A stretch of 64,000 bases of DNA from Sphingomonas hankookensis (GTDB taxonomy: Bacteria > Pseudomonadota > Alphaproteobacteria > Sphingomonadales > Sphingomonadaceae). Both the position numbers and the translations under genes were made by a program. The stretch lies in the NCBI RefSeq assembly GCF_028551275.1, contig NZ_CP117025.1, positions 1,731,501 to 1,795,500 on the forward strand, given 5' to 3'. The first letter of the stretch is position 1, and each line of letters begins with the position of its first letter. Below are positions 7,956 to 16,817 of this stretch, piece after piece. The notes under the pieces are model-generated. The model ran no database searches. It saw only the letters and a program-made list of their open reading frames with translations, and was not told the DNA's origin.

Positions 7956-9152
7956 GTGTTGCGCACCTCGATCGAGGTTGCCGACATCTTCCGCGCTGCC
8001 GGTCCTGCGTACCGGGCCACTCGCACTGGCCATCTGAGCCTCGACCAGCTCAAGGTCATGTCGGCCATCGAACATTGCCGCACCGCTGTGATGGGCGGAC
8101 ACGTCGAGGCCTGCACCGACTGCGGGCACTGGCGGGTCGCCTATTACTCCTGCCGCAACCGGCATTGCCCGCGATGTCAGGGAGCAGCGGCACGAACGTG
8201 GCTCGCCGAGCGTGAGGCCGACCTGTTGCCGGTCGGCTACTTCCACGTGGTGTTCACGTTGCCAGCGGAGATCGCCGACATCGCGCTCCAGAACAAGGCG
8301 GCGGTCTACGGCCTGCTGTTCCAGGCAGCGTCCGAGACGATGACGACCATCGCTGCCGACCCGAAGCATCTCGGCGCCCGCATCGGCATCACCGCCGTGC
8401 TGCACACGTGGGGCTCGGCCATGACCCACCATCCGCACATCCACATGATCGTGCCGGGTGGTGGCCTTTCGCCGGACGGCAAACGCTGGGTGTCGTCGCG
8501 TCCGGCGTTCTTGCTACCGGTCAGGGTACTGGGCAAGCTGTTCCGCCGCTTGTTCCTCACCCGGCTGATGGCGCTGCACGATGCCGGGGGGCTCGCGTTC
8601 TACGGCAGCCTCGCCCACCTCGGCGCCCGGCGCGCCTTCCTGCGGCATCTGGCGCCGGTCAGGAAGAAGCGCTGGGTTGTCTACGCCAAGCCGCCGTTCG
8701 CCGGGGCGGAGACGGTGCTCGCCTACCTGTCGCGTTACACCCACCGCGTTGCCATCTCGAACAGCCGGCTGCTGCGCTTCGACCAAACCGGCGTCACCTT
8801 CCGCTACAAGGACTACCGTCGGGGTGGCGCCGACCGGCAGCAGGTCATGACCCTTGCCGCCGACGAGTTCATCCGCCGCTTCCTGCTCCACGTCCTGCCC
8901 AAAGGCTTCCACCGCATCCGCCACTACGGTCTGCTGGCTGGAGCCACCCGCAAGGTCGTGCTCAGCCACGTCCGCCAGCTGCTCGGGGTGGCACCGCCGG
9001 CTACGGCTGATGCGCCGGCCGAGCCGGACGACACTCGTCCGGCATCCCCGTGCTGCGGCGGGTGCATGGTCGTCGTCGAAACCTTCGAACGTCAGCGCCA
9101 ACCCCGCGCGCCGCCATCTCCTGCGCTGTCACCCGAGAGACTGGCGTCGTGA
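7956..9152 (+). CDS. IS91 family transposase (HUH, rolling circle)
   Basis: A 398-aa protein starting at GTG 4 bases after the recombinase. An N-terminal zinc-binding region carries CTDCGHW, CRNRHCPRCQ and so on (residues about 48-70). The HUH nuclease motif is TWGSAMTHHPHIHMIVPGGG around residue 155, where the paired histidines bind the metal. The YLSRYTHRVAISNSRL motif around residue 260 contains the candidate nicking tyrosines. The protein nicks one strand at the element end and drives rolling-circle transposition. Length and motifs are complete, so it should be functional. It points toward the phenol genes. Confidence 0.92.
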   Translation: MLRTSIEVADIFRAAGPAYRATRTGHLSLDQLKVMSAIEHCRTAVMGGHVEACTDCGHWRVAYYSCRNRHCPRCQGAAARTWLAEREADLLPVGYFHVVFTLPAEIADIALQNKAAVYGLLFQAASETMTTIAADPKHLGARIGITAVLHTWGSAMTHHPHIHMIVPGGGLSPDGKRWVSSRPAFLLPVRVLGKLFRRLFLTRLMALHDAGGLAFYGSLAHLGARRAFLRHLAPVRKKRWVVYAKPPFAGAETVLAYLSRYTHRVAISNSRLLRFDQTGVTFRYKDYRRGGADRQQVMTLAADEFIRRFLLHVLPKGFHRIRHYGLLAGATRKVVLSHVRQLLGVAPPATADAPAEPDDTRPASPCCGGCMVVVETFERQRQPRAPPSPALSPERLAS

Positions 9153-9660
9153 CCCGGCACGGCTTGGCAGCACCCCACTCCGCGGCTTCCATGCTTGCGG
9201 TGCTGATGCCACCTGCACAGATCGCCATCAGCGGGGTCGCCACCTTGACCCAAGCCGAACTTCCCGCGCTGGTGAGCCCGTCGTGGCGACCTAAATACAG
9301 ACCGTCCGCATCCAGGATCCTGCCTGCAACCGCCGTGCCGACCAACACCCGAGCAGGCCAAAACCCGAATTCCCCATAGGTCAGCGCTTGTGGCCCGCGG
9401 GTTCGGGCTTCCAAGACTTTCTTACGCCTGCCGGCATCCGAAACCCTTCAAGATGGCGGCCTGCCTGCTTTACGGCGTCAACCGCGGTGAGCGGGCGTTC
9501 GTTCAGGCGGCGGGGCGGGGCCGAGAGGTGGTCAACTCAGTTCACTCTACCGGATTGTTTACGTCATGGCAGATCCATTCTCCCGTACCAATTCTCATCA
9601 GCTTGTCGTGGTGGGTGACAGTGGCAATCGTCGGTGGCGGGGCAACGGGTGTACAGTTCT
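9153..9660. other. IS91 distal end plus decayed DNA
   Basis: No convincing gene is present. The first 200-250 bases probably hold the origin end of the IS91 element. The rest (about 9400-9660) is a junk-like junction between the element and a degraded sensor gene. Open frames on both strands here lack ribosome-binding sites and protein-like composition. Confidence 0.45.
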
Positions 9661-9765
9661 GCCGTGACGGAAGGCGGCGCACAAGGGTTCGAGCTGCTGT
9701 CCAAGCCTTATACGTTGGAGGAGCTGACGATGATGCTGGCGAAAGCATTGCGCGGTGCGGTGTAA
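9661..9765 (+). pseudogene. C-terminal remnant of a response-regulator receiver domain
   Basis: This frame encodes about 34 residues ending in a TAA: AVTEGGAQGFELLSKPYTLE followed by ELTMMLAKALRGAV. The SKPY stretch matches the conserved Lys-Pro of the final beta strand and helix of receiver domains, and the ending resembles that of hybrid histidine kinases. The frame is closed upstream by a TGA at 9616 and no start or phosphoacceptor Asp is present. It is therefore a fragment of a two-component gene destroyed by transposition or deletion. Confidence 0.55.
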
Positions 9766-9898
9766 TCCGATTCTAACGTGAAACGGCCAAGAAAGATGGC
9801 TTTGGCGTTCTTCCTGGCATCGTGTCTGCTATAGCTGGCTGCGGGACATAAAACCGGGCCGCCGCAACTCCGTCGACCGCATTCAGCGCCTAAGCCCG

Positions 9899-9913
9899 AT
9901 GCCGGAAAGGTAT
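9899..9913. promoter_or_regulatory. Putative CatR (LysR-type) binding site upstream of catB
   Basis: ATGCCGGAAAGGTAT reads ATACCTTTCCGGCAT on the other strand, an ATAC-N7-GCAT dyad that contains T-N11-A. It matches 13 of 15 bases of the dyad between catR and dmpK. BenM/CatM-type regulators bind ATAC-N7-GTAT sites. It lies 78 bases before the catB start. Confidence 0.6.
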
Positions 9914-9990
9914 CATGGCCAACCAAATCGGCATTTTTCACGATCAACTTATTTTCCTAGCCTCACATAGCTGAGGAGAGGAACGGGGCG

Positions 9991-11154
9991 ATGACACGCG
10001 TTACCATCAACGCCATCGAGACAATCATTCTAGATGTGCCGACGATCCGGCCACACGTGCTGTCTGTCGCAACGATGCAGTCACAGACGATGGTAATCGT
10101 CCGACTGCTCTGTTCCGATGGAATCGTTGGCTTTGGCGAGGGAACAACGATTGGCGGCCTCAGCTACGGAGCTGAAAGCCCTGAGAGCATCAAGTTGACG
10201 ATCGATCGCTACGTCGCGCCGGTGCTGATTGGCAGCGACGCGCGTCCTGCGTCGGCGATGGCGATGCTGCGTCGGCATATCGTGGCGAACCATTTCGCCA
10301 AGAACGCGATCGAAACCGCTTTGCTCGATGCGCAGGGAAAGCGCCTCGGCGTGCCCGTCAGTGAACTATTGGGCGGGCGACTGCACGATCGGCTGCCCGT
10401 GCTGTGGACGCTGGCAAGCGGCGATACGGATCGTGACATCGCAGAGGCAGAGGATATGCTGGCGCGGGATCGACACCATGCCTTCAAGCTCAAGATCGGC
10501 AAACGCCCATTCGAGCAAGATGTCGCGCATGTCGCCGCGATCAAACGGGCGCTGGGCGATCGCGCCAGCGTGCGGGTCGACGTCAACCAGGCATGGAGTG
10601 AAGCGACGGCAAAGCGCGCGCTTCCGATGCTTGCTGATGCAGGGGTCGACCTGGTCGAGCAGCCGATCCCCGCGACCCAGAATTTAGGCATGGCCCGGCT
10701 GACCCAGATGGGCTGCGTCGCTGTCATGGCGGATGAGGCGCTGCACGGACCGGAAAGCGGCTATTCGCTCGCCTGCGGACATGCCGCAGACGTCTTCGCC
10801 ATCAAGATTGCACAGGCGGGTGGACTGTCAGCGGCTAAGAAGCTGGCCGGCATCGCGGAGGCTGCTGGAATTGCGCTCTACGGCGGCACCATGTTGGAGG
10901 GCGGCATCGGAACAATCGCTTCCGCCCACGTGTTTTCCACCGTTGGCGCGCTTGAATACGGCACCGAGCTGTTCGGCCCGCTGCTCCTGACCGAGGAACT
11001 GCTCGCCGAACCTTTACGATACGAAGCGGGCTCGCTCGTGCTGCCGACCGCGTCAGGTCTCGGTATTGAGCCGCGAGCGGAGGCAATCGCCGCGCTGCGT
11101 CGTGATCGGCCGTTACGTACCACGGTAGTGATGCCACTTCAGGCGGTGGGTTGA
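9991..11154 (+). CDS. catB: Muconate cycloisomerase
   Basis: CatB converts cis,cis-muconate to muconolactone in the ortho-cleavage (3-oxoadipate) pathway in the cytoplasm. The 387-aa protein has the enolase-superfamily layout: an N-terminal capping domain (residues 1-130), then a barrel with the catalytic KLKIG pair near residue 168, metal ligands in DVNQAW (about 197), VEQP (about 223) and ADEAL (about 249), and AIKIAQAGG near 275. Length is typical. The start follows GAGGAGAGG at good spacing. It is the first gene of catBCAIJFD, with 4 bases to catC. A chloromuconate or dipeptide-epimerase role is possible in the superfamily, but the neighbours make muconate the clear substrate. Confidence 0.92.
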   Translation: MTRVTINAIETIILDVPTIRPHVLSVATMQSQTMVIVRLLCSDGIVGFGEGTTIGGLSYGAESPESIKLTIDRYVAPVLIGSDARPASAMAMLRRHIVANHFAKNAIETALLDAQGKRLGVPVSELLGGRLHDRLPVLWTLASGDTDRDIAEAEDMLARDRHHAFKLKIGKRPFEQDVAHVAAIKRALGDRASVRVDVNQAWSEATAKRALPMLADAGVDLVEQPIPATQNLGMARLTQMGCVAVMADEALHGPESGYSLACGHAADVFAIKIAQAGGLSAAKKLAGIAEAAGIALYGGTMLEGGIGTIASAHVFSTVGALEYGTELFGPLLLTEELLAEPLRYEAGSLVLPTASGLGIEPRAEAIAALRRDRPLRTTVVMPLQAVG

Positions 11155-11158
11155 GACG

Positions 11159-11449
11159 ATGTTATTCCACGTAACTATGGACGTGCGCATCCCGCACGAT
11201 GCCGATGCCGGGATGATCGAGGCTCTCAAAGCCGAGGAGAAGGCGCGCGCACAGGATCTCCAGCGACAAGGCATATGGCGTCATCTTTGGCGCGTCGCTG
11301 GGCGCTACAGCAACGTCAGCATCTTCGACGTGCCCGGCAATGCAGAACTTCACGATCTGCTCAGCACGCTACCGCTGTTTCCGTACATGGAAGTGAAGGT
11401 CACCGCTTTGTGCAGGCATCCATCGTCGATCCATGACGACGATCGCTGA
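11159..11449 (+). CDS. catC: Muconolactone delta-isomerase
   Basis: CatC moves the double bond of muconolactone to give 3-oxoadipate enol-lactone. The 96-aa length is standard for the family, and MLFHVTMDVRIP, the AEEKARAQDLQ helix, and GRYSNVSIFDV are family hallmarks. These small proteins form a decamer of ferredoxin-like folds. It starts 4 bases after catB, and its stop lies 34 bases before the catA start, so translation is likely coupled within the operon. Family membership is clear. Confidence 0.92.
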   Translation: MLFHVTMDVRIPHDADAGMIEALKAEEKARAQDLQRQGIWRHLWRVAGRYSNVSIFDVPGNAELHDLLSTLPLFPYMEVKVTALCRHPSSIHDDDR

Positions 11450-11483
11450 CCAATCATTAAATAAGACGCCAAGGAGAGGAACG

Positions 11484-12374
11484 ATGAACGAGAATTTCGT
11501 GCAGACACCGGAGGTACAGAACCTCCTCCATCGCGCCAGCGGCGGAACCGTCGAAGGCGGTGATCCGCGCATCAAGGCGATCACGCGCGATCTCGTCGAG
11601 GCGGTGATGATTGCCATCGTCAAGTACGACATCACGGAGAGTGAGTTCTGGTCGGCGATCAAGTTCTTCCAGGACGGCGTGAAGGAATTCGGGCTCATCG
11701 TTCCAGGGCTCGGCCTCGAGCACTTCATGGACCTCTACATGGACGCCAAGGATAAGGAGGCCGGCCAGAGCGGTGGCACGCCACGGACCATCGAGGGGCC
11801 GCTTTATGTCGAGGGTGCGCCGCTCGTCGAAGGCGACGTGAATCTCAGCGATGACCCGGACGAAACCGGTACCCTCTACATGACCGGTGAAATCAAGGGG
11901 CCGAAGGGCGAGACGCCTGATGGCGCAATCCTCCACGTCTGGCACGCCAACTCGCACGGCTTCTACTCGCACTTCGATCCCACCGGAGCTCAGACGCCGT
12001 TCAACAATCGCCGTCGGATCAAAATCGGACCGGACGGCCGCTATTCCTTCCACTCGAAGATGCCGAACGGCTATTCGGTTCCGCCCGATGGCACGACGGA
12101 GCGGCTACTGAAGTCGATCGGCCGCCACGGCAATCGTCCGGCGCACGTCCACTTCTTCGTCGAAGCACCCGGATACCGTGCACTGACGACGCAGATCAAC
12201 TTCGGCGACGATCCCTTCGCCAATGATGACTTCGCCTTCGCTACGCGGGAAGGGCTGCTGCCTGTGCCGCAACGCCAGGGAGACAGTGCTTACGTCGCGT
12301 TCGATTTCGAGCTTCAGCATTCCGCCTCCCACGAGGACGGCGTTTTCTCCGCCCGCACTCGTGCGGCAGCCTGA
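11484..12374 (+). CDS. catA: Catechol 1,2-dioxygenase
   Basis: CatA is the non-haem Fe(III) intradiol dioxygenase that opens catechol to cis,cis-muconate. The start at 11484 follows AAGGAGAGG and gives 296 aa, typical for the family. Residues 1-100 form the helical dimerisation and linker domain. The catalytic beta sandwich follows, with Fe ligands expected in the EGPLYVEG tyrosine (about residue 113), the NGYS tyrosine (about 197) and the RPAHVHFFV histidines (about 221-223). It sits third in the operon, directly before the CoA-transferase genes. Its substrate comes from the phenol hydroxylase encoded at 16.8-21.3 kb. Confidence 0.93.
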   Translation: MNENFVQTPEVQNLLHRASGGTVEGGDPRIKAITRDLVEAVMIAIVKYDITESEFWSAIKFFQDGVKEFGLIVPGLGLEHFMDLYMDAKDKEAGQSGGTPRTIEGPLYVEGAPLVEGDVNLSDDPDETGTLYMTGEIKGPKGETPDGAILHVWHANSHGFYSHFDPTGAQTPFNNRRRIKIGPDGRYSFHSKMPNGYSVPPDGTTERLLKSIGRHGNRPAHVHFFVEAPGYRALTTQINFGDDPFANDDFAFATREGLLPVPQRQGDSAYVAFDFELQHSASHEDGVFSARTRAAA

Positions 12375-12392
12375 GACCGGAGCGGCGGTCAG

Positions 12393-13100
12393 ATGAACAA
12401 GGTGTACGACACGCCAGCCGCCGCGCTGGATGGACTACTCTTCAATGGCATGACGATCATGTCGGGCGGGTTTGGGCTCTCGGGTAATCCCGAGAGCCTT
12501 ATACCGGAGATACGCGCCAGCGGCGTTCGCGATCTCATCGTCGTCTCCAACAACGCCGGCGCCGATGGCTTCGGATTGTGGATGCTGCTGGAGACGCGGC
12601 AGATCGGAAAGATGATCTCGAGCTACGTCGGCGAGAACAAGCTGTTCGAGCAGCAGTATCTCTCGGGCGAGCTGGTGCTGGAGCTGACGCCGCAGGGTAC
12701 GCTTGCCGAGCGGATACGCGCGGGCGGAGCGGGTATCCCGGCTTTTTTCACGAAGACCGGGGTGGGCACCGTCGTTGCAGAAGGTAAACCCGTCGAAAGC
12801 TTCGACGGCGAGGAATATGTCCGCGAAACTTGGCTGCGCGCGGATCTGTCGATCGTGAAGGCCTGGCGTGCCGACACGGCCGGAAACCTCATGTTCCGCA
12901 AGACGGCGCGCAACTTCAATCCGGTGATGGCCACCGCAGGCAGGGTTACCGTGGCGGAGGTCGAAGAGATCGTGCCGCCGGGCACCTTTGACGCGGACTG
13001 TATTCACACACCCGGCATCTACGTGGACCGGATCGTGAAGAGCACCATCAACGAGAAGCGGATCGAGAAGCTGACCATTCGCGAGCGGGAGGCCGTCTGA
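12393..13100 (+). CDS. catI: 3-oxoadipate CoA-transferase, subunit A
   Basis: This subunit, with CatJ, transfers CoA from succinyl-CoA to 3-oxoadipate. The protein is 235 aa. It contains the family-I CoA-transferase glycine loop [12 protein letters not shown] near residue 22 and the [12 protein letters not shown] stretch near 50, as in PcaI and ScoA. It starts 18 bases after catA, and its TGA overlaps the catJ ATG by one base, fitting an equimolar heterodimer. The acetoacetate-type (SCOT/AtoDA) alternative cannot be excluded by sequence alone, but the pathway context favours 3-oxoadipate. The symbol pcaI is also used for this gene. Confidence 0.9.
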   Translation: MNKVYDTPAAALDGLLFNGMTIMSGGFGLSGNPESLIPEIRASGVRDLIVVSNNAGADGFGLWMLLETRQIGKMISSYVGENKLFEQQYLSGELVLELTPQGTLAERIRAGGAGIPAFFTKTGVGTVVAEGKPVESFDGEEYVRETWLRADLSIVKAWRADTAGNLMFRKTARNFNPVMATAGRVTVAEVEEIVPPGTFDADCIHTPGIYVDRIVKSTINEKRIEKLTIREREAV

Positions 13101-13753
13101 TGCCGTGGAGTCGTGACGAAATGGCCGCGCGGGCCGCGCGTGAATTGCGCGACGGATACTATGTCAATCTCGGTATTGGTATTCCGACACTGGTCGCCAA
13201 CCATATCCCGCATGGCATCGACGTGACGCTGCAATCGGAGAACGGCATGTTGGGCATGGGACCGTTTCCCTTCGCAGGTGAAGCCGATCCTGACCTCATC
13301 AACGCGGGCAAGCAAACGATCACTGCGCTACCGACCTCATCGTTCTTCTCTTCCGCTGACAGTTTCGCGATGATCCGCGGCGGCCACATCGATCTGACGG
13401 TACTTGGAGCAATGGAAGTCAGCGAGGGAGGCGACATCGCCAACTGGACCATCCCCGGCAAGATGGTGAAGGGGATGGGCGGTGCGATGGATCTCGTCGC
13501 CGGCGTCAAGCGCGTGGTTGTCGTGATGGACCACGCGAACAAGGCCGGCGAGCCGAAGATCTTGCCGACGTGTAGTCTGCCGCTGACTGGCAAGGCGTGC
13601 GTCGATCTGATCGTCACCGACCTTGGTGTGATCGCCTGTGACAAGCCTGGACTGCGCCTTGTCGAACTGGCGCCTGGGGTCACAATAGAGGAGATTGGCG
13701 CGAAGACCGGTGCTGCGCTTGACGTGTCGGCAGCGCAGGCGCGCGCCGCATGA
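13100..13753 (+). CDS. catJ: 3-oxoadipate CoA-transferase, subunit B
   Basis: This is the catalytic subunit of the CoA-transferase, 217 aa. It has the SENG motif ([10 protein letters not shown] near residue 50), whose glutamate forms the enzyme-CoA thioester, and the [14 protein letters not shown] segment near 93 that is typical of the family. Its ATG overlaps the catI stop, and its own stop overlaps the thiolase start by 4 bases (ATGA), so catI, catJ and catF are translationally coupled. The length and motifs show an intact enzyme. Confidence 0.9.
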   Translation: MPWSRDEMAARAARELRDGYYVNLGIGIPTLVANHIPHGIDVTLQSENGMLGMGPFPFAGEADPDLINAGKQTITALPTSSFFSSADSFAMIRGGHIDLTVLGAMEVSEGGDIANWTIPGKMVKGMGGAMDLVAGVKRVVVVMDHANKAGEPKILPTCSLPLTGKACVDLIVTDLGVIACDKPGLRLVELAPGVTIEEIGAKTGAALDVSAAQARAA

Positions 13754-14952
13754 CCGAAGCGTTCGTATGCGACGCCGTGCGCACGCCGATCGGGCGTCTG
13801 AACGGCAGCCTTTCGACCATTCGCGCCGACGATCTGGCGGCCGTCCCGCTTGCGGCTTTGGCGGCGCGCAATCCTTCGATCGACTGGGCGCAAGGCGACG
13901 ATGTTATCCTCGGTTGCGCCAACCAGGCGGGCGAGGATAATCGCAACGTCGCGCGAATGGCGCTGCTGTTGGCCGGACTGCCGGATGCTCTACCCGGAGC
14001 GACGGTCAACCGGCTTTGCGGGTCCGGGCTGAACGCAGTCGGCATTGCCGCGCAGGCGATCAGGTCGGGGGACGCCGAACTGATCGTCGCCGGTGGCGTC
14101 GAGAGCATGACGCGGGCTCCCTATGTTCTGGGCAAAGCGGCAGAGGCGTTCGATCGCGGGCAGCGTATCGAAGACACCACGATGGGCTGGCGTTTCGTCA
14201 ATCCGGCGATGCGCGAGGCTTATGGTGTCGACACGATGCCGCAGACCGCCGAAAATGTAGCGGCGCAGTGGCAGGTTACGCGCGAACAGCAGGACGCATT
14301 CGCGCTTGCCAGCCAGCACAAGGCGGCAGCAGCCCAGGCCAACGGCCGCTTGGCAGCAGAAATCGTGCCGGTCACGATCCCGCGTCGTGGAACTGAGCCG
14401 ATCGTTTTCTCCGCCGACGAACATCCGCGCGCGAGTAATCTCGAGGGGTTGGCCAAGCTGAGGCCGGTCGTTCGAGCCGACGGGACGGTGACCGCAGGGA
14501 ATGCCTCAGGTCTGAATGATGGCGCCGCAGCGATGCTCATCAGTTCGAAGGCCGCCGCAAAGCGACACGGCCTCACGCCGCGCGCGCGCATTCTCGCAAT
14601 GGCCTCGGCAGGTGTTGCGCCGCGGATCATGGGCGTCGGGCCGATCGAAGCGGCGAACAAGCTGCTCGCGCGCACCGGATTGTCGATGGCCGATCTCGAC
14701 GTGATCGAACTGAACGAGGCTTTTGCGGCCCAAGCCATCGCCGTGCTTCGCGATCTCGGCGTCGCGTCCGACGATCCGCGCGTAAACCCGAATGGCGGCG
14801 CGATCGCTTTGGGTCATCCCCTCGGCATGTCGGGTGCCCGGATCGTGATGACAGCGGTCGAGGAATTGCACCGCACGAGAGGCCGCTATGCTCTGGCCTT
14901 CATGTGTATCGGCGTGGGGCAGGGCATCGGCCTTTTGCTGGAACGCGTGTGA
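13750..14952 (+). CDS. catF: 3-oxoadipyl-CoA thiolase
   Basis: The last enzyme of the pathway, it cleaves 3-oxoadipyl-CoA with CoA into succinyl-CoA and acetyl-CoA. At 400 aa it is the usual thiolase length. The nucleophilic cysteine lies in [11 protein letters not shown] (about residue 90). The other active-site elements are NEAFAAQA (about 320), [14 protein letters not shown] with the catalytic His (about 350), and [10 protein letters not shown] with the second Cys (about 386). It also appears as pcaF in other genomes. It overlaps catJ by 4 bases and catD by one base. Confidence 0.92.
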   Translation: MTEAFVCDAVRTPIGRLNGSLSTIRADDLAAVPLAALAARNPSIDWAQGDDVILGCANQAGEDNRNVARMALLLAGLPDALPGATVNRLCGSGLNAVGIAAQAIRSGDAELIVAGGVESMTRAPYVLGKAAEAFDRGQRIEDTTMGWRFVNPAMREAYGVDTMPQTAENVAAQWQVTREQQDAFALASQHKAAAAQANGRLAAEIVPVTIPRRGTEPIVFSADEHPRASNLEGLAKLRPVVRADGTVTAGNASGLNDGAAAMLISSKAAAKRHGLTPRARILAMASAGVAPRIMGVGPIEAANKLLARTGLSMADLDVIELNEAFAAQAIAVLRDLGVASDDPRVNPNGGAIALGHPLGMSGARIVMTAVEELHRTRGRYALAFMCIGVGQGIGLLLERV

Positions 14953-15734
14953 TGGAGCGCATGAGCCTGGGTGACGGCTGCACGCTCGCCTATCGTCTCG
15001 AGGGGGCGGTGGATGCTCCCGTCCTCGTTCTGTCCAACTCACTTGGCACCGACATGGGTATGTGGGCGCCCCAGCTTGATGCCCTCAGGGCAAAGTTTCT
15101 CGTGTTGCGCTATGACCAACGCGGGCATGGTGCGTCCGATGCGCCGAAAGGTGGCTACAGCATCGACCGGCTCGGTCGTGACGTGGTGGAACTGACTGAA
15201 GCGCTCGGCATCCAGCAGTTCCACTTCTGCGGCCTCTCGCTCGGGGGCATGGTCGGTCAATGGCTCGGCGTGCGTGAGAGCACACGGTTGGACCGATTGA
15301 TTCTGGCAAATACCACTGCTTACATGGGACCACCCAGCGGGTGGGATGCCCGGATCGAAGCAGTGCTTAGGGATGGCATGGCACCGCTCGCCGATGCCTC
15401 GATCATGCGCTGGTTCACCCCTGACTTTGTCGCCTCGTCGCCTGAGGCGATCTCGCCGATTGTTACTATGCTGCGGCAGACAAGTCCTGTCGGCTATGCT
15501 GGATGCTGCGCTGCGATCCGCGACATGGATCAGCGGCGGACAGCGGCACTGGTAGAAGTACCGACGCTCGTCATTGGCGGCAGCGCGGATCCGGCAACTC
15601 CCCCTGAACATGCGCGCGCGCTGGCTACGACGATTTCGGGCGCAGCCTTGCGCATAGTCGATGCGGCTCATCTCTCGAATGTCGAGCAGCCGAGTGAATT
15701 CACAGCCGCGGTGCTCGATCACCTCACAGGCTGA
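14952..15734 (+). CDS. catD: 3-oxoadipate enol-lactonase
   Basis: An alpha/beta hydrolase that opens 3-oxoadipate enol-lactone to 3-oxoadipate. The ATG at 14952 overlaps the thiolase stop (TGATG), giving 260 aa. The nucleophile elbow is GLSLGGMVGQ (Ser near residue 97), the oxyanion-side motif is SNSLGTDMGMW near 30, and the catalytic His is in DAAHLSNVEQP near the C-terminus, as in PcaD. It is the last gene of the operon and ends exactly next to the stop of the convergent catR, with no intervening terminator. Confidence 0.9.
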   Translation: MERMSLGDGCTLAYRLEGAVDAPVLVLSNSLGTDMGMWAPQLDALRAKFLVLRYDQRGHGASDAPKGGYSIDRLGRDVVELTEALGIQQFHFCGLSLGGMVGQWLGVRESTRLDRLILANTTAYMGPPSGWDARIEAVLRDGMAPLADASIMRWFTPDFVASSPEAISPIVTMLRQTSPVGYAGCCAAIRDMDQRRTAALVEVPTLVIGGSADPATPPEHARALATTISGAALRIVDAAHLSNVEQPSEFTAAVLDHLTG

Positions 15735-16670
15735 TTACCGGGCGCGCCGATCACGGACGAGCGCACAGAAGCCGGCGACCACGGGTGAACGGTTGTCGCG
15801 ACGATACGCAAGGCTGAGCTGTGTCTGCGGTGCGTCGCCGAGGAATGGCCTATAGGCTACGCCGGTTAGCTGCGCCTCGGAGGCTGACTCGGGCACGATG
15901 GACACCCCCGCGCCAACCGATACGAGCGACAGTGCGGTCTGGATCTCAAGTGTCTCCTGCGCGATCGTCGGTGTGAATCCTTCGCGGCGACACAGCTCGA
16001 GAATGTGATCGGCAAAACTCGGACGCGGGTGTCGCGGATATATCACGAAAGGGCGCTGGGAGAGATCGCTCAATGCAATGTGGTTCTGCTGCGCGAGCGT
16101 ATCTTCCTCCGGTAGTGCGACTGCAAGCGGCTCGCGCTGCACGACCTCGCTGACGATTTCCGGATCACCAATCCCAGGTCTCGCGAAGGCAACGTCGATC
16201 GAGCGATTAATCAAAGCGATCCTCAGTTCCGCAGTATTCAAAGCGTGCAGCACCAGCTCCACGTCAGGATGTGCGGCGCGATAGCGGTTAAAGACACCCG
16301 GCAGGATTGAGTATGTTGCTGAGCTGACGAAACCCACCTGAATAACGCCGACCGTTCCTTCCGACGCACGTTTTGCGACGCGCGCAGCATCAGCGACGCG
16401 CGCGAGAATGTCGCGCGCGCGTGGCAGCAACGCGTCGCCGGCGGCAGTCATCTCGATCGCGCTGCGGGTGCGGTCGAACAGCAAGGCACCTATTCCCGCT
16501 TCCAGATTCGCTATCTGGCGACTGAGCGCGGGCTGGGCGATGTGGAGACGTTCGGCGGCACGGCCGAAGTGCAACTCCTCCGCCACGGCGAGGAAGTAAC
16601 GCAAGCGGCGCACGTCGATCCCCGGTGTGGTCGCGGCAAGCGGTTCGGTCGACGTCAGGTTGCGGGCCAT
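15735..16670 (-). CDS. catR: LysR-type transcriptional regulator of the phenol/catechol genes
   Basis: A 311-aa LysR-type regulator. The N-terminal winged helix spans residues about 18-80 (RRLRYFLAVAEELHFGRAAE and QPALSRQIANLE). The C-terminal periplasmic-binding-like domain spans about 105-300 (GVIQVGFVSSATYSILPGVF). It is closest in style to the CatR/CatM/BenM/ClcR group, which use cis,cis-muconate or a related intermediate as inducer. It faces away from dmpK across a 147-base gap and converges on catD. A dyad with T-N11-A lies between it and dmpK, and a near-copy lies before catB, so it probably activates both operons and represses itself. Inducer identity is inferred. Confidence 0.88.
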   Translation of the reverse strand: MARNLTSTEPLAATTPGIDVRRLRYFLAVAEELHFGRAAERLHIAQPALSRQIANLEAGIGALLFDRTRSAIEMTAAGDALLPRARDILARVADAARVAKRASEGTVGVIQVGFVSSATYSILPGVFNRYRAAHPDVELVLHALNTAELRIALINRSIDVAFARPGIGDPEIVSEVVQREPLAVALPEEDTLAQQNHIALSDLSQRPFVIYPRHPRPSFADHILELCRREGFTPTIAQETLEIQTALSLVSVGAGVSIVPESASEAQLTGVAYRPFLGDAPQTQLSLAYRRDNRSPVVAGFCALVRDRRAR

Positions 16671-16704
16671 ACCTTTTATGTGCGTGACTCGTGCGGCGTG
16701 GGCA

Positions 16705-16719
16705 ATACCGTTTCGGCAT
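16705..16719. promoter_or_regulatory. Putative CatR binding site between catR and dmpK
   Basis: ATACCGTTTCGGCAT is an ATAC-N7-GCAT dyad and contains the T-N11-A core of LysR-type sites. It lies 35 bases before the catR start and 99 bases before dmpK, followed by an AT-rich run (TATATTATATT at 16731-16741) that could be the -10 region for dmpK. There is no convincing sigma-54 (-24/-12) promoter. Confidence 0.6.
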
Positions 16720-16817
16720 CAGGATGTGCCTATATTATATTTGCGGGTCATCGCTCGGTGGAACACTCTCCTAGGATCAAAGAGCCCCTCTAGGGGCCTG
16801 TTCGAGGAAGAGGTGTC

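Larger units (their letters stand above)
6863..9390 (+). mobile_element. IS91-family element with tyrosine recombinase companion (ends approximate)
   Basis: A tyrosine recombinase gene followed at 4 bases by an HUH-type IS91 transposase is the standard two-gene arrangement of one IS91 subgroup. IS91 elements have no long terminal inverted repeats and make no target duplication, so I could not fix the ends. The limits given are the gene-free flanks. About 240 bases beyond the transposase are expected to hold the replication-origin end. Confidence 0.7.

Noticed and set aside
9001..9414. Minus-strand frame of 137 aa at the IS91 end
   Set aside because: Overlaps the transposase C-terminus and the likely origin end, with no family match and no ribosome-binding site.
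16671..16817. Sigma-54 promoter before dmpK
   Set aside because: No GG-N10-GC pair with a suitable -24/-12 context was found; the LysR dyad and an AT-rich -10-like run fit better.
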